This document shows, one piece after another, positions 1 to 7,193 of a stretch of 40,413 nt of DNA. Numbering within the stretch: the stretch's first letter is position 1; the number at the start of each line of letters is the position of its first letter. The translations under genes were made by a program, and so were the position numbers. The notes under the pieces were generated by a model. It did no database searches. It saw only the letters and a list, made by a program, of their open reading frames with translations, and had not been told where the DNA came from. Source of the DNA: Woeseiaceae bacterium (GTDB lineage: Bacteria > Pseudomonadota > Gammaproteobacteria > Steroidobacterales > Woeseiaceae); assembly GCA_024640345.1 (NCBI GenBank), contig JAHEFD010000019.1, positions 1 through 40,413 of the forward strand, given 5' to 3'.

Positions 1-118
1 GTGCCTCAGCCATGACTTTCGTCAGCGCTGCTGTCAGCGTCGTCTTACCATGGTCTACGTGACCAATCGTGCCTACATTTACGTGTGGCTTCGTTCTCTG
101 AAATTTCTCTTTGGACAT
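1..118 (-). CDS. tuf: Elongation factor Tu, N-terminal part (runs off the window)
   Basis: The minus strand from an ATG at 116-118 encodes [20 protein letters not shown] followed by [16 protein letters not shown], which is the EF-Tu N-terminus with the G1 P-loop (GHVDHGKT). EF-Tu is the GTPase that delivers aminoacyl-tRNA to the ribosome. Only 39 codons are present; the rest lies beyond position 1. It is the last visible gene of a tRNA-Tyr / tRNA-Gly / tRNA-Thr / tuf transcription unit, the same order as tyrU-glyT-thrT-tufB of E. coli, and starts 73 bases after tRNA-Thr. It is probably transcribed from the promoter at 758-786. Identification is very secure. Confidence 0.97.
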   Translation of the reverse strand, partial: MSKEKFQRTKPHVNVGTIGHVDHGKTTLTAALTKVMAEA

Positions 119-191
119 GACCTAATCTCTCGTGACTCGTGTCTAAACAAAAAACAAATTCGTTTACAAAAACTAACTACAACTCCTGAAC

Positions 192-266
<75 letters not shown>

Positions 267-312
267 GAACGTGGCCTATAGCCGTTCAGTGATCTAGCAC
301 AACACCCTTCTT

Positions 313-386
313 TGGAGCGGGTGATGGGAATCGAACCCACATCATCAGCTTGGAAGGCTGAGGTTCTACCGTTGAACTACACCCGC
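313..386 (-). tRNA. glyT: tRNA-Gly (anticodon TCC)
   Basis: The cloverleaf on the minus strand has acceptor GCGGGTG/CACCCGC, anticodon stem TCAGC/GCTGA with loop CTTCCAA (anticodon TCC), T-loop GTTCGATT and an encoded CCA at 313-315. It lies 46 bases upstream of tRNA-Thr in the same transcript. Confidence 0.96.
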
Positions 387-403
387 CTGCTCTTTTATTT
401 CAA

Positions 404-474
404 TGCCTGTTTCAGGCACGCGAAAATTCCGACAGTCCCTGTTGATCAGACTTCGATCAAACTGTCCGAATTTC
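404..474 (-). other. Two hairpins in the tRNA-Tyr to tRNA-Gly spacer
   Basis: The spacer between the two tRNAs is 269 bases, long for such a cluster. It contains a long imperfect inverted repeat at 422-474 (outer arms with ACTGTC/GACAGT and an A/T-rich extension, inner arms TTGATC/GATCAA around a 7-base loop) and a perfect short hairpin at 404-418 (TGCCTG, 3-base loop, CAGGCA). Neither is followed by a U-run on the minus strand, so terminators are unlikely. Inference: RNase processing sites for the tRNA precursor. The remainder of the spacer (475-655) shows nothing I recognise. Confidence 0.5.
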
Positions 475-655
475 AGATTCAATAATTTTTTTCTTCCCTA
501 AAGAGAAACTGTTTTCACCGCTCCACAGTCACTCTGCAGTAAGCCGGGTTGCGTCACTCAAACTTTCAAGCCATCAATTGCGTCGACGAAATCTCTCAGC
601 CAACTGACCTGCTATACTTGTTCGACCGCCTCCTTCCACCGTCTGAATCTTGATC

Positions 656-740
656 TGGTGGAGGGGGTAGGATTCGAACCTACGTAGGCATAGCCAGCAG
701 ATTTACAGTCTGCCCTCGTTGACCGCTTGAGTACCCCTCC
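656..740 (-). tRNA. tyrU: tRNA-Tyr (anticodon GTA)
   Basis: An 85-base class II tRNA on the minus strand: acceptor GGAGGGG, anticodon stem GCAGA/TCTGC with loop CTGTAAA (anticodon GTA), a long variable arm, T-loop GTTCGAAT, discriminator A and an encoded CCA at 656-658. It is the first tRNA of the operon. The upstream thrU copy found in E. coli is absent; the promoter sits immediately upstream instead. Confidence 0.96.
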
Positions 741-757
741 GCGGACGCAAGCCGGCT

Positions 758-786
758 ATTGTCTAATCGTCGCACCTGCCTGTCAA
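758..786 (-). promoter_or_regulatory. Sigma-70 promoter of the tRNA-tuf operon
   Basis: On the minus strand there is a perfect -35 TTGACA (781-786), a 17-base spacer and a -10 GACAAT (758-763). A GC-rich discriminator (AGCCGGC) follows and an A-rich stretch lies upstream of the -35, as in stable-RNA promoters with an UP element and stringent control. The tRNA-Tyr 5' end is 18 bases downstream of the -10. Confidence 0.8.
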
Positions 787-859
787 CACATAAACGATTG
801 TTTTTTGGTATCCGGCAGGCCGGCTGAACGCGGGCAGTTCGCCTCTGAACCGCCTGTGC

Positions 860-1399
860 CTAGGGCGATTTACCGGAAACTATCTCTTCCAGCGCCCAAT
901 GCCAGGGTTCATAGACAAACCCCCATGGATTTTCCCGGGGATAGGTCATCGTGAACCCGAAATTCGCGGCATTGGCAGTCAGCCATTCAAAAGCGGCGGA
1001 TTGTTCAAACTCTTCGGTGAGCGGTCTGCTGCCCGGCGAGGCAATATCAACAGCCGCGCCGGTGTGGTGCTGGCTGAAACCGGGGGCCGCATTCACGGTC
1101 AGGATTTCCCCTATGTCCTGGCCGGCATCGATCTTCCTGCGAATCAGCTCCGCCTGGTAATCAAAACTGCGAAAACCCGAGATAATCAACAGCCTCACGC
1201 CCTCGCCACTCGCGGCCTCCACCAATTGCTGCCAGCGGGCGGCTGCCAGCGGCGTCAGGCTTTGCATCCTGCCGACGAGATTCGGTCCAACCTCAACCAG
1301 TTCCCTCGCCTCCGGGTAGAAAGGCGGACGGCCGTCCTGCGCGTAGTCCGCCGGGATACCAAGTTCCTGGTGCAGTTTTCGGTTGAGGTCGTTCAGCAT
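860..1399 (-). CDS. VanY/DacY-like D-alanyl-D-alanine carboxypeptidase (peptidase M15B)
   Basis: This 179-residue protein carries the M15 zinc-peptidase signature: SQHHTGAAVD at 109-118 (SxHxxGxAxD, zinc ligands His111 and Asp118) and EPWHW at 164-168 (catalytic Glu164, third ligand His167). Family members cleave the terminal D-Ala from peptidoglycan stem peptides. There is no clear signal peptide: the N-terminus (MLNDLNRKLH) is polar, so it may be cytoplasmic and act on recycled muropeptides, or the export signal may be missing from the predicted start. The gene stands alone, upstream of the tRNA operon and divergent from cmoA. Family assignment is secure; exact substrate is inferred. Confidence 0.88.
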   Translation of the reverse strand: MLNDLNRKLHQELGIPADYAQDGRPPFYPEARELVEVGPNLVGRMQSLTPLAAARWQQLVEAASGEGVRLLIISGFRSFDYQAELIRRKIDAGQDIGEILTVNAAPGFSQHHTGAAVDIASPGSRPLTEEFEQSAAFEWLTANAANFGFTMTYPRENPWGFVYEPWHWALEEIVSGKSP

Positions 1400-1473
1400 G
1401 GCAGCCCTGATGGCGTGAAAATCTGCGGCGATTGTCCCATAACCGCCGGGAACGGCAAGGAGTTCGCGTAAAA

Positions 1474-1489
1474 TAGCGAAAACTCGCTA
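1474..1489. promoter_or_regulatory. Small palindrome in the divergent carboxypeptidase/cmoA region
   Basis: TAGCGA-AAAC-TCGCTA is a perfect 6-base inverted repeat lying 75 bases upstream of the carboxypeptidase start and about 160 bases before cmoA. It sits in A-rich sequence and could be an operator or part of a promoter. A possible cmoA -10 (TACAAT) is at 1615-1620, without a good -35. Function is not known. Confidence 0.3.
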
Positions 1490-1650
1490 AAAATGGTGCT
1501 ATATGCACGTAACGTCGGGAAAAAGGATTCATCCCCCTGATTGCTTCGACGGTCACTTTGCACACTGCCCCGGGACGCGGGTTCGAATCAGTACCTGTTC
1601 GGTCGCCACGCGATTACAATGCCCGCCCGGCCCACCTCCCAGCAACGCCT

Positions 1651-2376
1651 ATGTCGAAAGATCAGATCTACAGCCAACAAGATGCCGCCGCGGGCTCGTT
1701 CGAATTCAACGCCGCCGTTGCCGACGTATTTCCGGACATGCTGAAGCGATCCATTCCAGGCTACGGGGCAACGATCAGCGCCATAGGCCAACTGGCCGCT
1801 CGCTATGTCCGGCCAGGGACCCGTTGCTATGACCTCGGATGCTCGCTTGGCGCCGCCACGCTCGCAATGCGAAGCAACATCGTGGCGAAAGACTGCGAGA
1901 TCATGGCAGTCGACACTTCAACGGCTATGACGGAGCGATGCAGCGCCCTGATCGACGAAGATGCGAGCCTTACGCCATGCACGGTTCTCGCGGCAGATGC
2001 GCGGCACATAGAAATTTCAAACTCCTCGATGGTCGTGATGAACTATACGCTCCAGTTTCTTCCCGTCGACGAAAGGCTGGCCATGATTCGCAAAATCTAC
2101 GACGGGATGATCGAAGGCGGCGTCTTCGTACTTTCCGAAAAAGTTGCCGATGACGATCCCGCTGTCGAAAGCCTCCTGACTGACCTGCATCATGCATTCA
2201 AGAAAGCAAATGCCTACTCTGATCTGGAGATCAGCCGGAAACGGACGGCGCTGGAAAATGTCCTGATTCCGGAAACCACGGACTGTCACCTTCGGCGACT
2301 GGGTGATGCGGGTTTCAGTCATCGAAGTGTCTGGCTAAAACATTTCAATTTTGCCTCTATTCTCGCTATTCGTTAG
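1651..2376 (+). CDS. cmoA: Carboxy-S-adenosyl-L-methionine synthase CmoA
   Basis: CmoA makes carboxy-SAM from SAM and prephenate, the donor CmoB uses to build cmo5U at tRNA position 34. The 241-residue product has a class I methyltransferase fold with motif I DLGCSLGAATLAM, followed by VMNYTLQFLP and EGGVFVLSEKV, all typical of CmoA. The open frame extends upstream, but homology starts at the ATG at 1651 (MSKDQIYSQQDA), which I take as the start. cmoB begins at the base after the stop codon, so the two are cotranscribed and probably translationally coupled. Confidence 0.95.
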   Translation: MSKDQIYSQQDAAAGSFEFNAAVADVFPDMLKRSIPGYGATISAIGQLAARYVRPGTRCYDLGCSLGAATLAMRSNIVAKDCEIMAVDTSTAMTERCSALIDEDASLTPCTVLAADARHIEISNSSMVVMNYTLQFLPVDERLAMIRKIYDGMIEGGVFVLSEKVADDDPAVESLLTDLHHAFKKANAYSDLEISRKRTALENVLIPETTDCHLRRLGDAGFSHRSVWLKHFNFASILAIR

Positions 2377-3348
2377 GTGCTGAACCCTGCAGACATATTC
2401 GGCGATCTCGACGAGATGGGCCTGACCCGCTGGCGCGAAGTATTAATGCCGCTGGTTATGGAACGCATGGCCGATAACGCTCACGGAAACCTCGCGAGCT
2501 GGAAATCCATCATTGCCGGTTTGCCGGCTGCCGGAAACGAATGGGCGCCCCAAGACCGGGACGCGGTCCTCATCGCTGATGGAGAGATTTCGAACGAGGA
2601 AGCCGGACGGATTCGCACCTTACTGCAGGGCCTTGTCCCGTGGCGAAAGGGACCATTCGACATTTACGGCATCCACCTGGACACGGAATGGCGTTCTGAC
2701 ATGAAGTGGCAGCGAATCCGCCATTCGATATCGCCCCTGCAGGGGCGCAACGTTTTGGATGTTGGCTGCGGCAACGGGTATTACGCGTTTCGTATGAAGC
2801 TCGCCGGCGCGGCGAGAGTAATTGGAATAGACCCTACCGTGCTGTTCGTATGCCAGTTCCTTGCGCTGAAGAAACTGTCCGGCGCAACCGCCATTCACGT
2901 ACTGCCACTTCGTTCGAACGAGTTGCCGGCAGAATCTAGATCATTCGACACGACCTTTTCCATGGGTGTCCTGTACCACCAGCGAGACCCGGCCCGACAT
3001 CTGGCCGAGCTCCGCAACTCTTTGAGACCCGGCGGCGAACTCGTCCTGGAAACCCTGGTAATCCCTGGTGACTCAGCAACGGTTCTCGAACCCGAGGATC
3101 GGTACGCACGGATGCGGAATGTCTGGCACATCCCGTCGATTCCGGCACTGGAATCGTGGCTCCGGGATGCCGGGCTCAAAAATATCCAGCTGGTCGATGT
3201 TTCGAGAACGACTGTCGATGAACAGCGAAGCACCCAGTGGATGCCATTTGAGTCGCTGGCAGAATCGCTGGACCCGGAAGATTCGTCACTGACGATCGAA
3301 GGCCTTCCTGCCCCGCTCAGGGCTGTCTTCACCTGCGCGGCCACTTAA
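2377..3348 (+). CDS. cmoB: tRNA U34 carboxymethyltransferase CmoB
   Basis: CmoB transfers the carboxymethyl group of carboxy-SAM to 5-hydroxyuridine at tRNA position 34, letting tRNAs with U34 read more codons. The product is 323 residues, the usual length. Visible landmarks are YGIHLDTEWRSDMKW, the SAM-binding LDVGCGNGYYAFRM, GIDPTVLF, FDTTFSMGVLYHQRDP and ARMRNVWHIPS. The start is a GTG directly after the cmoA TAG, with no independent Shine-Dalgarno, so translation probably depends on cmoA. Confidence 0.95.
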   Translation: MLNPADIFGDLDEMGLTRWREVLMPLVMERMADNAHGNLASWKSIIAGLPAAGNEWAPQDRDAVLIADGEISNEEAGRIRTLLQGLVPWRKGPFDIYGIHLDTEWRSDMKWQRIRHSISPLQGRNVLDVGCGNGYYAFRMKLAGAARVIGIDPTVLFVCQFLALKKLSGATAIHVLPLRSNELPAESRSFDTTFSMGVLYHQRDPARHLAELRNSLRPGGELVLETLVIPGDSATVLEPEDRYARMRNVWHIPSIPALESWLRDAGLKNIQLVDVSRTTVDEQRSTQWMPFESLAESLDPEDSSLTIEGLPAPLRAVFTCAAT

Positions 3349-3353
3349 AATTC

Positions 3354-3382
3354 TTGACTCCATATCCGTTATTTTTTAAATT
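3354..3382 (+). promoter_or_regulatory. Putative promoter of the GbsR-type regulator
   Basis: TTGACT (3354-3359), a 17-base AT-rich spacer and TAAATT (3377-3382) form a plausible sigma-70 promoter just after cmoB. It would give a short leader to the ATG at 3411. The -10 overlaps the palindrome at 3380-3399. Confidence 0.55.
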
Positions 3383-3399
3383 TCTGTTAAAACAGAAAT
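3380..3399. promoter_or_regulatory. Perfect 9-bp palindrome, likely autoregulatory operator
   Basis: ATTTCTGTT and AACAGAAAT are perfect 9-base arms separated by AA. The site covers the end of the -10 and the expected transcription start of the MarR-superfamily gene at 3411, the usual place for an autorepressor site. It is too AT-rich and lacks the T-tail needed for a terminator of cmoB. Confidence 0.55.
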
Positions 3400-3410
3400 A
3401 AGAGAAAGTT

Positions 3411-3935
3411 ATGAAAATGACGCCGGCTGTTGAAAAGTACGTCCTCCATTGGGGAGAAATGGGCACACGCTGGGGAACCAATCGAACCGTCGCCCAGGTC
3501 CAGGCACTTTTGTACCTCTCACCACGGCCGCTTCGCGCCGATGAAATTGTCGACCTGCTGTCGGTGGCAAGGTCCAATGTCAGCACCAGTATCCGCGAAT
3601 TGCAGAGCTACGGAATTGTCAAGATGACACACATGCTCGGGGACCGGCGCGACTACTTCGAATGCCTGAGCGATGTCTGGGAGCTGTTCCGGGTCATTCT
3701 TGAGCAGCGGAAACAGCGGGAACTCAATCCGACGTTGCTGATGCTAAAAGGCGTAGCGGTTGAAGTGGACAGTGAAGATCAGACGGATCCGGTTACGAAA
3801 GAACGAATCCAGAATATGTTGAAATTCATTGAAACCACGAGTGACTGGTACGACAAGATCCAGTCTGTGCCAACACCGACGCTGCAGAAGTTAATGAAGT
3901 TAGGGTCAGGAATTACGGGCGCATTGAAGAAATGA
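3411..3935 (+). CDS. GbsR/MarR-family transcriptional regulator
   Basis: A 174-residue protein whose first half is a winged helix-turn-helix of the GbsR branch of the MarR superfamily: RTVAQVQALLYLSPRPLRAD, then DEIVDLLSVARSNVSTSIRE as the recognition region, and GDRRDYFECLSDVWELFRVI leading into a helical dimerisation domain. GbsR itself controls choline to glycine-betaine genes in Bacillus; proteobacterial relatives control varied targets, so the ligand is not implied. It follows cmoB by 62 bases with its own promoter and a palindrome, suggesting autoregulation. There is a good AGAGAAAG ribosome site. No obvious target gene is adjacent on the same strand. Confidence 0.85.
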   Translation: MKMTPAVEKYVLHWGEMGTRWGTNRTVAQVQALLYLSPRPLRADEIVDLLSVARSNVSTSIRELQSYGIVKMTHMLGDRRDYFECLSDVWELFRVILEQRKQRELNPTLLMLKGVAVEVDSEDQTDPVTKERIQNMLKFIETTSDWYDKIQSVPTPTLQKLMKLGSGITGALKK

Positions 3936-4022
3936 CCGATGCGCGCTGGCCGTGAAATTCCCAGGGTCTGCGGCAACACGGTGCTCAGCAGGTCTTCTTT
4001 ATTGCCTCCCGGGACAGAAGAT

Positions 4023-4847
4023 TTAACCCGCCGGCGCGTCGCAACCGGCAACTTCTGCAATTTCTTCCTGAGCGGACACGCGCATGATCCAGACCGCCCC
4101 GGTTGACGTCGTCGCATCGGGTCCACCATGAACAGCTCCGGGTGGCCGCTGGAAATAACCCCCCGGCAAATACGCCGATGTAGCGACCTCTCCTCCCACA
4201 CACTCAGAATCTGTAACGCTGCCTGATAACAGGTAACCCTCGAGAACTTGCGAGGAGTACTGCCAGTTCTGCACGGCGCCGGGGTCGACTTTTTGCAGCC
4301 ACGTCCTGGCGCCGCTGCCCGGGTCGGCACGCAACACCTTGACCGACAGGCCATTGCTGCCCGCATCAGTAACCGGCGCTTCCCAGTCCAGGAAGCTTTC
4401 GTTGGTTATGAGTGGCGTCTGGATGACCGCCCTGTCGTTCGCCGTATCGAGAAAGTAAAGAATGGTGGCACCGTCGTCGGATCGCAGCGGCAAGCCGGAC
4501 GACCCCGGCGGCACATAAGCATAGCCGCCAGCCGTCAGCGCATACTCACCCACCTCCAGTTCGCCTTGGAGTACAAAGATCTCGACACTGAGGCCAGGCG
4601 ATGCACCGCTGGAAAACTCCCAGTCGGGGGGAATCTGGATACGGGCTCCCGAGCGCCGCGTTCTGGCATCGCCGGCAAGTTGTTTTGCACGGACGCCGGG
4701 CAGCCCGGCGACGAACGCGTTGGGCAGTTCGTCTACCACGATGAATGCCGGATATGGCACGACTGGCGGACCGGATGCGCAGCCTGAGGCAATCATCAGC
4801 GACGCGACAACGACGAGCAACACGCGATATCCAGATTCAGTTTTCAT
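4023..4847 (-). CDS. Cupin-domain lipoprotein (DUF4437-like)
   Basis: The 274-residue product starts at the ATG at 4847: MKTESGYRV followed by a hydrophobic stretch and IASGC, with Cys23 as the likely lipidated residue and Ala-Ser after it, so outer-membrane sorting is expected. The mature part is a double-stranded beta-helix repeated twice: EIFVLQGELEVGEYALTAGG with YVPPGSSGLP in the first half, and VLEGYLLSGSVTD with PGGYFQRPPGAVHGGP in the second, as in bicupin DUF4437 proteins. Their reaction is not known. Its start overlaps the end of the upstream membrane protein gene by 11 bases, so the two form an operon. Confidence 0.75.
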   Translation of the reverse strand: MKTESGYRVLLVVVASLMIASGCASGPPVVPYPAFIVVDELPNAFVAGLPGVRAKQLAGDARTRRSGARIQIPPDWEFSSGASPGLSVEIFVLQGELEVGEYALTAGGYAYVPPGSSGLPLRSDDGATILYFLDTANDRAVIQTPLITNESFLDWEAPVTDAGSNGLSVKVLRADPGSGARTWLQKVDPGAVQNWQYSSQVLEGYLLSGSVTDSECVGGEVATSAYLPGGYFQRPPGAVHGGPDATTSTGAVWIMRVSAQEEIAEVAGCDAPAG

Positions 4848-5154
4848 ATTGCATCCATAAACAGTCGATTCCGTCGAGCAGCATGTGAATAACAAGGCCG
4901 ACACCGACGAGGCGTGTTTTTGGCCATAAAGCGAGCGCCCCGTAAAGCAACATTACCGGGTACTGGTGCAATGGATGAAATCCGATGCTGCACCGCCCGG
5001 GATCGTAAACAGGATCTGCGAAGAGGTGGTCAAGGTCGACCAGCATTGTCGCAAGCATGATCAGCCACGCCCTCAAAAAAACCTTGCCGAAAAATACCCT
5101 GGCGACCCCGCCCGGCACAGCCACGTGCAGCAACAGGTGAATCACAGCCCGCAT
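4837..5154 (-). CDS. Small membrane protein of the DUF6122 / YdjM-like type
   Basis: This 105-residue protein begins MRAVIHLLLHVAVPGGVARV and has three to four hydrophobic segments. It carries LVDLDHLFADPVYDPGRCS and FHPLHQYP, a His/Asp-rich pattern typical of DUF6122 and related YdjM-like membrane proteins that may bind a metal. Function is not established. I chose the ATG at 5154 because the family starts with M-x3-H-x3-H and because a terminator in the upstream extension (5295-5321) rules out the longer frame. A GGTGAAG ribosome site precedes it. The stop lies inside the start region of the cupin lipoprotein gene. Confidence 0.7.
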   Translation of the reverse strand: MRAVIHLLLHVAVPGGVARVFFGKVFLRAWLIMLATMLVDLDHLFADPVYDPGRCSIGFHPLHQYPVMLLYGALALWPKTRLVGVGLVIHMLLDGIDCLWMQYEN

Positions 5155-5294
5155 CACTTCACCATGACCTCGAAAATTGCCTCGATAACGTTGTTCAAGA
5201 CCCTGGCCCTGGCTGAGTGCGGTCTGTTGACCGACGTTCCCCGGGTCAGCGCACCCGATCCAGCACCCGGGTGGGACAGGATAGTACCGCATAT

Positions 5295-5321
5295 AAAAAA
5301 GCCGCCCAGAACCTGGGCGGC
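5295..5321 (-). terminator. Strong rho-independent terminator, minus strand
   Basis: GCCGCCCA (5301-5308) and TGGGCGGC (5314-5321) pair perfectly around a 5-base loop, and on the minus strand the stem is followed by six T (5295-5300). No recognised gene ends just upstream on that strand, so it implies a transcript arising between about 5330 and 5700. Confidence 0.85.
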
Positions 5322-5377
5322 ATTTAAAGCAGGTGTGTCTCGGACCCCGACCTGGCATTTGCAGAATTCCCGAAACC

Positions 5378-5575
5378 TCAATGTTCCTGACGAATCCTGC
5401 CAACCATTTCGACAATGCCACCATGAAGCCTGTCGGCTGATGTCGGCTCGCGCTGTCCAGGCGAACAAGCCATCATCAATTGCTGAGTGCGCGATGAGAG
5501 GTAACACGCAATCTCATTACCGATCCTTGCTCCCTGCCCGGCCTTCATTCCGGCATTGCCCGAATAACACCCCAT
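5378..5575 (-). CDS. Possible small protein or ncRNA upstream of an orphan terminator
   Basis: An open frame of 65 codons (starts MGCYSGNAG, ends VEMVGRIRQEH) ends 57 bases before the strong minus-strand terminator. Its C-terminal half (SADRLHGGIVEMVGRIRQEH) looks amphipathic and helical. Against coding: the only SD-like sequence (GGAG) abuts the ATG, and I recognise no family. Upstream, at 5583-5599, a perfect 6-base inverted repeat (CGTACC, 5-base loop, GGTACG) could fold in the leader. The alternative is a structured small RNA; it does not match tmRNA, 6S, RNase P or SRP RNA landmarks that I know. The terminator makes transcription likely, the product uncertain. No other gene is visible between 5155 and 5783. 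Confidence 0.3.
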   Translation of the reverse strand: MGCYSGNAGMKAGQGARIGNEIACYLSSRTQQLMMACSPGQREPTSADRLHGGIVEMVGRIRQEH

Positions 5576-5783
5576 CTCCGTGCGTACCGATAGGGTACGA
5601 AGGAATGCTACTACATCTTGTGGCTGAAGGCGAGATTTCTACTAGATATGGATTGATGTAAAAAAAACCTCGATTTCCCGGTCCATCGTCCCGTCAGCGA
5701 GCGGACCCAACGCGTCAAAACGGGTATTCTGGCGGCCCGGTTTGTTCGCACAACACGTGCTCCCAAAAAAAACGGATCAAGTC

Positions 5784-6446
5784 ATGCCCGAATCATTCGC
5801 AATAACAAAGAAGAACAAGGTCCGCCAGCTCAATAAAAAGGCACACTACGACACCGACACCGTTCATCGGATTCTCGATGCCGGCGTCGTTGCACACGTG
5901 GCGTTCATACAGGACGGCGCGCCAATCGTGGTTCCGATGATTTACGGCCGGGACGGCGGCACGATTTACCTACATGGTGCTCGCAAGGCACGGGTCATTC
6001 GGCTGCTGGAACAGACCGACCAGGCTTGCCTGAACGTAACGCTGCTGGATGGCATTGTGCTGGCGCGCTCGGCGTTCAATTCGTCAATGAATTACCGTTC
6101 CGTGACGGTCTTTGGTAAACCGACCCTGGTCGAGGGAAATGAAGACAAACTCCACGCGATGAACCTGATCAGCGAACACAGCATGCCGGGGCGTTGGAGT
6201 GAGCTTCGCGATTCACACGATCGCGAAGTGAAAATGACCGGCGTGATCGCACTAAAGATCGAATCGGCGTCGGCGAAGATCTCGGCTGGCAAACCGGATG
6301 ATGACGAGGCGGACTACGAAATACCGGTCTGGGCCGGCGTGCTGCCGGTAACGACAACCATAGGAATACTCGAAGACGATGATCGCCTGCTGCCGGGCGC
6401 AGACCCGTCAGATGCCGTGAAGGCATTGCAAAACAGGACGATTTAG
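5784..6446 (+). CDS. Pyridoxamine 5'-phosphate oxidase-family flavin-binding protein
   Basis: The 220-residue protein matches the FMN-binding split-barrel family: KVRQLNKKAHYDTDTVHRIL, HVAFIQDGAPIVVPMIYGRD, YLHGARKARV, NYRSVTVFGKP and EIPVWAGVLPV are typical of the MSMEG/YPO-type flavin-nucleotide-binding proteins. These bind FMN or F420 and are linked to redox or stress functions; the substrate is unknown here. I start at the ATG at 5784 (MPESFAITKKNK); the frame extends upstream but without conservation. The 3' end overlaps the convergent cupin gene by 4 bases. Confidence 0.85.
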   Translation: MPESFAITKKNKVRQLNKKAHYDTDTVHRILDAGVVAHVAFIQDGAPIVVPMIYGRDGGTIYLHGARKARVIRLLEQTDQACLNVTLLDGIVLARSAFNSSMNYRSVTVFGKPTLVEGNEDKLHAMNLISEHSMPGRWSELRDSHDREVKMTGVIALKIESASAKISAGKPDDDEADYEIPVWAGVLPVTTTIGILEDDDRLLPGADPSDAVKALQNRTI

Positions 6447-7114
6447 GCTCCCTGGTTCCCGGGCAAATGACCGGACTTTACCCAAAGCATCGTATCCCGG
6501 TTCGCCTGCAGCTTTAGCTTTGCGCCGACAGGAAGCCGCAACCAGGAACCGTCAGTAAGCTCACGGCCGTCGAATGTCAGCGACCCGCTTGTCACGAGCA
6601 ACTCGATACCACCATCACCAACCACCTGCGAAAAAGTGCAGGCTTCCGGCAAGCGCAACATTTCCACCTTCTCCCTGCCGAACTCGTGCAAGGTGATGCC
6701 TGAAATGCCGTCGCCCGGATCGATATCCCAAAGCGATGCGTCGCGGGTATCGATAACGACAGGGACCAGGTCCTCTGTATCGAACTGCCGCAGCTTTACC
6801 AGTATGCGACAGCCACCCCTGCTGAATGGTGAGTGTCCAGTACCGGGCGGATTCCTCACGTAAGTACCAGCTGGATAGTCGCCATGCTCGTCGGAAAAGA
6901 TGCCATCCAGCACGATGAATTCCTCGCCGAGCGCATGCTCATGCCTGGAAAATCTGCTCCCCGCCGCATACCGGACAATGCTGGTTGCACGCGCTACCTC
7001 GTCTCCTATCCTGTCGAGCAGGATCCGGTTGACGCCCTGGACAGGCGACTGAATCCAATCTTGTTCGTCGGCAGGGGAGATCGCGGGTAGTAAAAAATCG
7101 GCATTGAGGCGCAT
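6443..7114 (-). CDS. ChrR-like cupin-domain protein
   Basis: A 223-residue soluble protein with two cupin-like halves. The first has HEHALGEEFIVLDGIFSDEH and YVRNPPGTGHSP, resembling the zinc/cupin domain of ChrR, the anti-sigma factor that senses singlet oxygen in Rhodobacter. The N-terminal ASD zinc domain of true anti-sigma factors is missing, and no ECF sigma gene is nearby, so it is probably a stand-alone cupin that binds a metal. Second half: FSQVVGDGGIELLVTSGSLT. It is convergent with the flavin protein and lies between that gene and the TonB-dependent receptor. Confidence 0.75.
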   Translation of the reverse strand: MRLNADFLLPAISPADEQDWIQSPVQGVNRILLDRIGDEVARATSIVRYAAGSRFSRHEHALGEEFIVLDGIFSDEHGDYPAGTYVRNPPGTGHSPFSRGGCRILVKLRQFDTEDLVPVVIDTRDASLWDIDPGDGISGITLHEFGREKVEMLRLPEACTFSQVVGDGGIELLVTSGSLTFDGRELTDGSWLRLPVGAKLKLQANRDTMLWVKSGHLPGNQGA

Positions 7115-7139
7115 TGGTGAATACTAGCGGAATCAGGGC

Positions 7140-7171
7140 AAAAAAAAGACGACTCCTGACGGAGCCGTCTT
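7140..7171 (-). terminator. Rho-independent terminator of the TonB-dependent receptor gene
   Basis: On the minus strand an 11-base stem with one mismatch (7161-7171 against 7146-7156, loop 7157-7160) is followed by a run of eight T (7140-7147). It starts 22 bases after the receptor stop codon. Confidence 0.85.
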
Positions 7172-7193
7172 GATTCATTATGAGCCTGGCGCG

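Noticed and set aside
1561-1620. tRNA-like sequence (CGGGTTCGAATC)
   Set aside because: The motif resembles a T-loop, but the flanking bases do not pair as a T-stem and no acceptor or anticodon stem can be built.
5154-5507. Longer N-terminal frames for the DUF6122-like protein and overlapping minus-strand frames
   Set aside because: They read through the strong terminator stem at 5301-5321 and the added residues show no conserved pattern.
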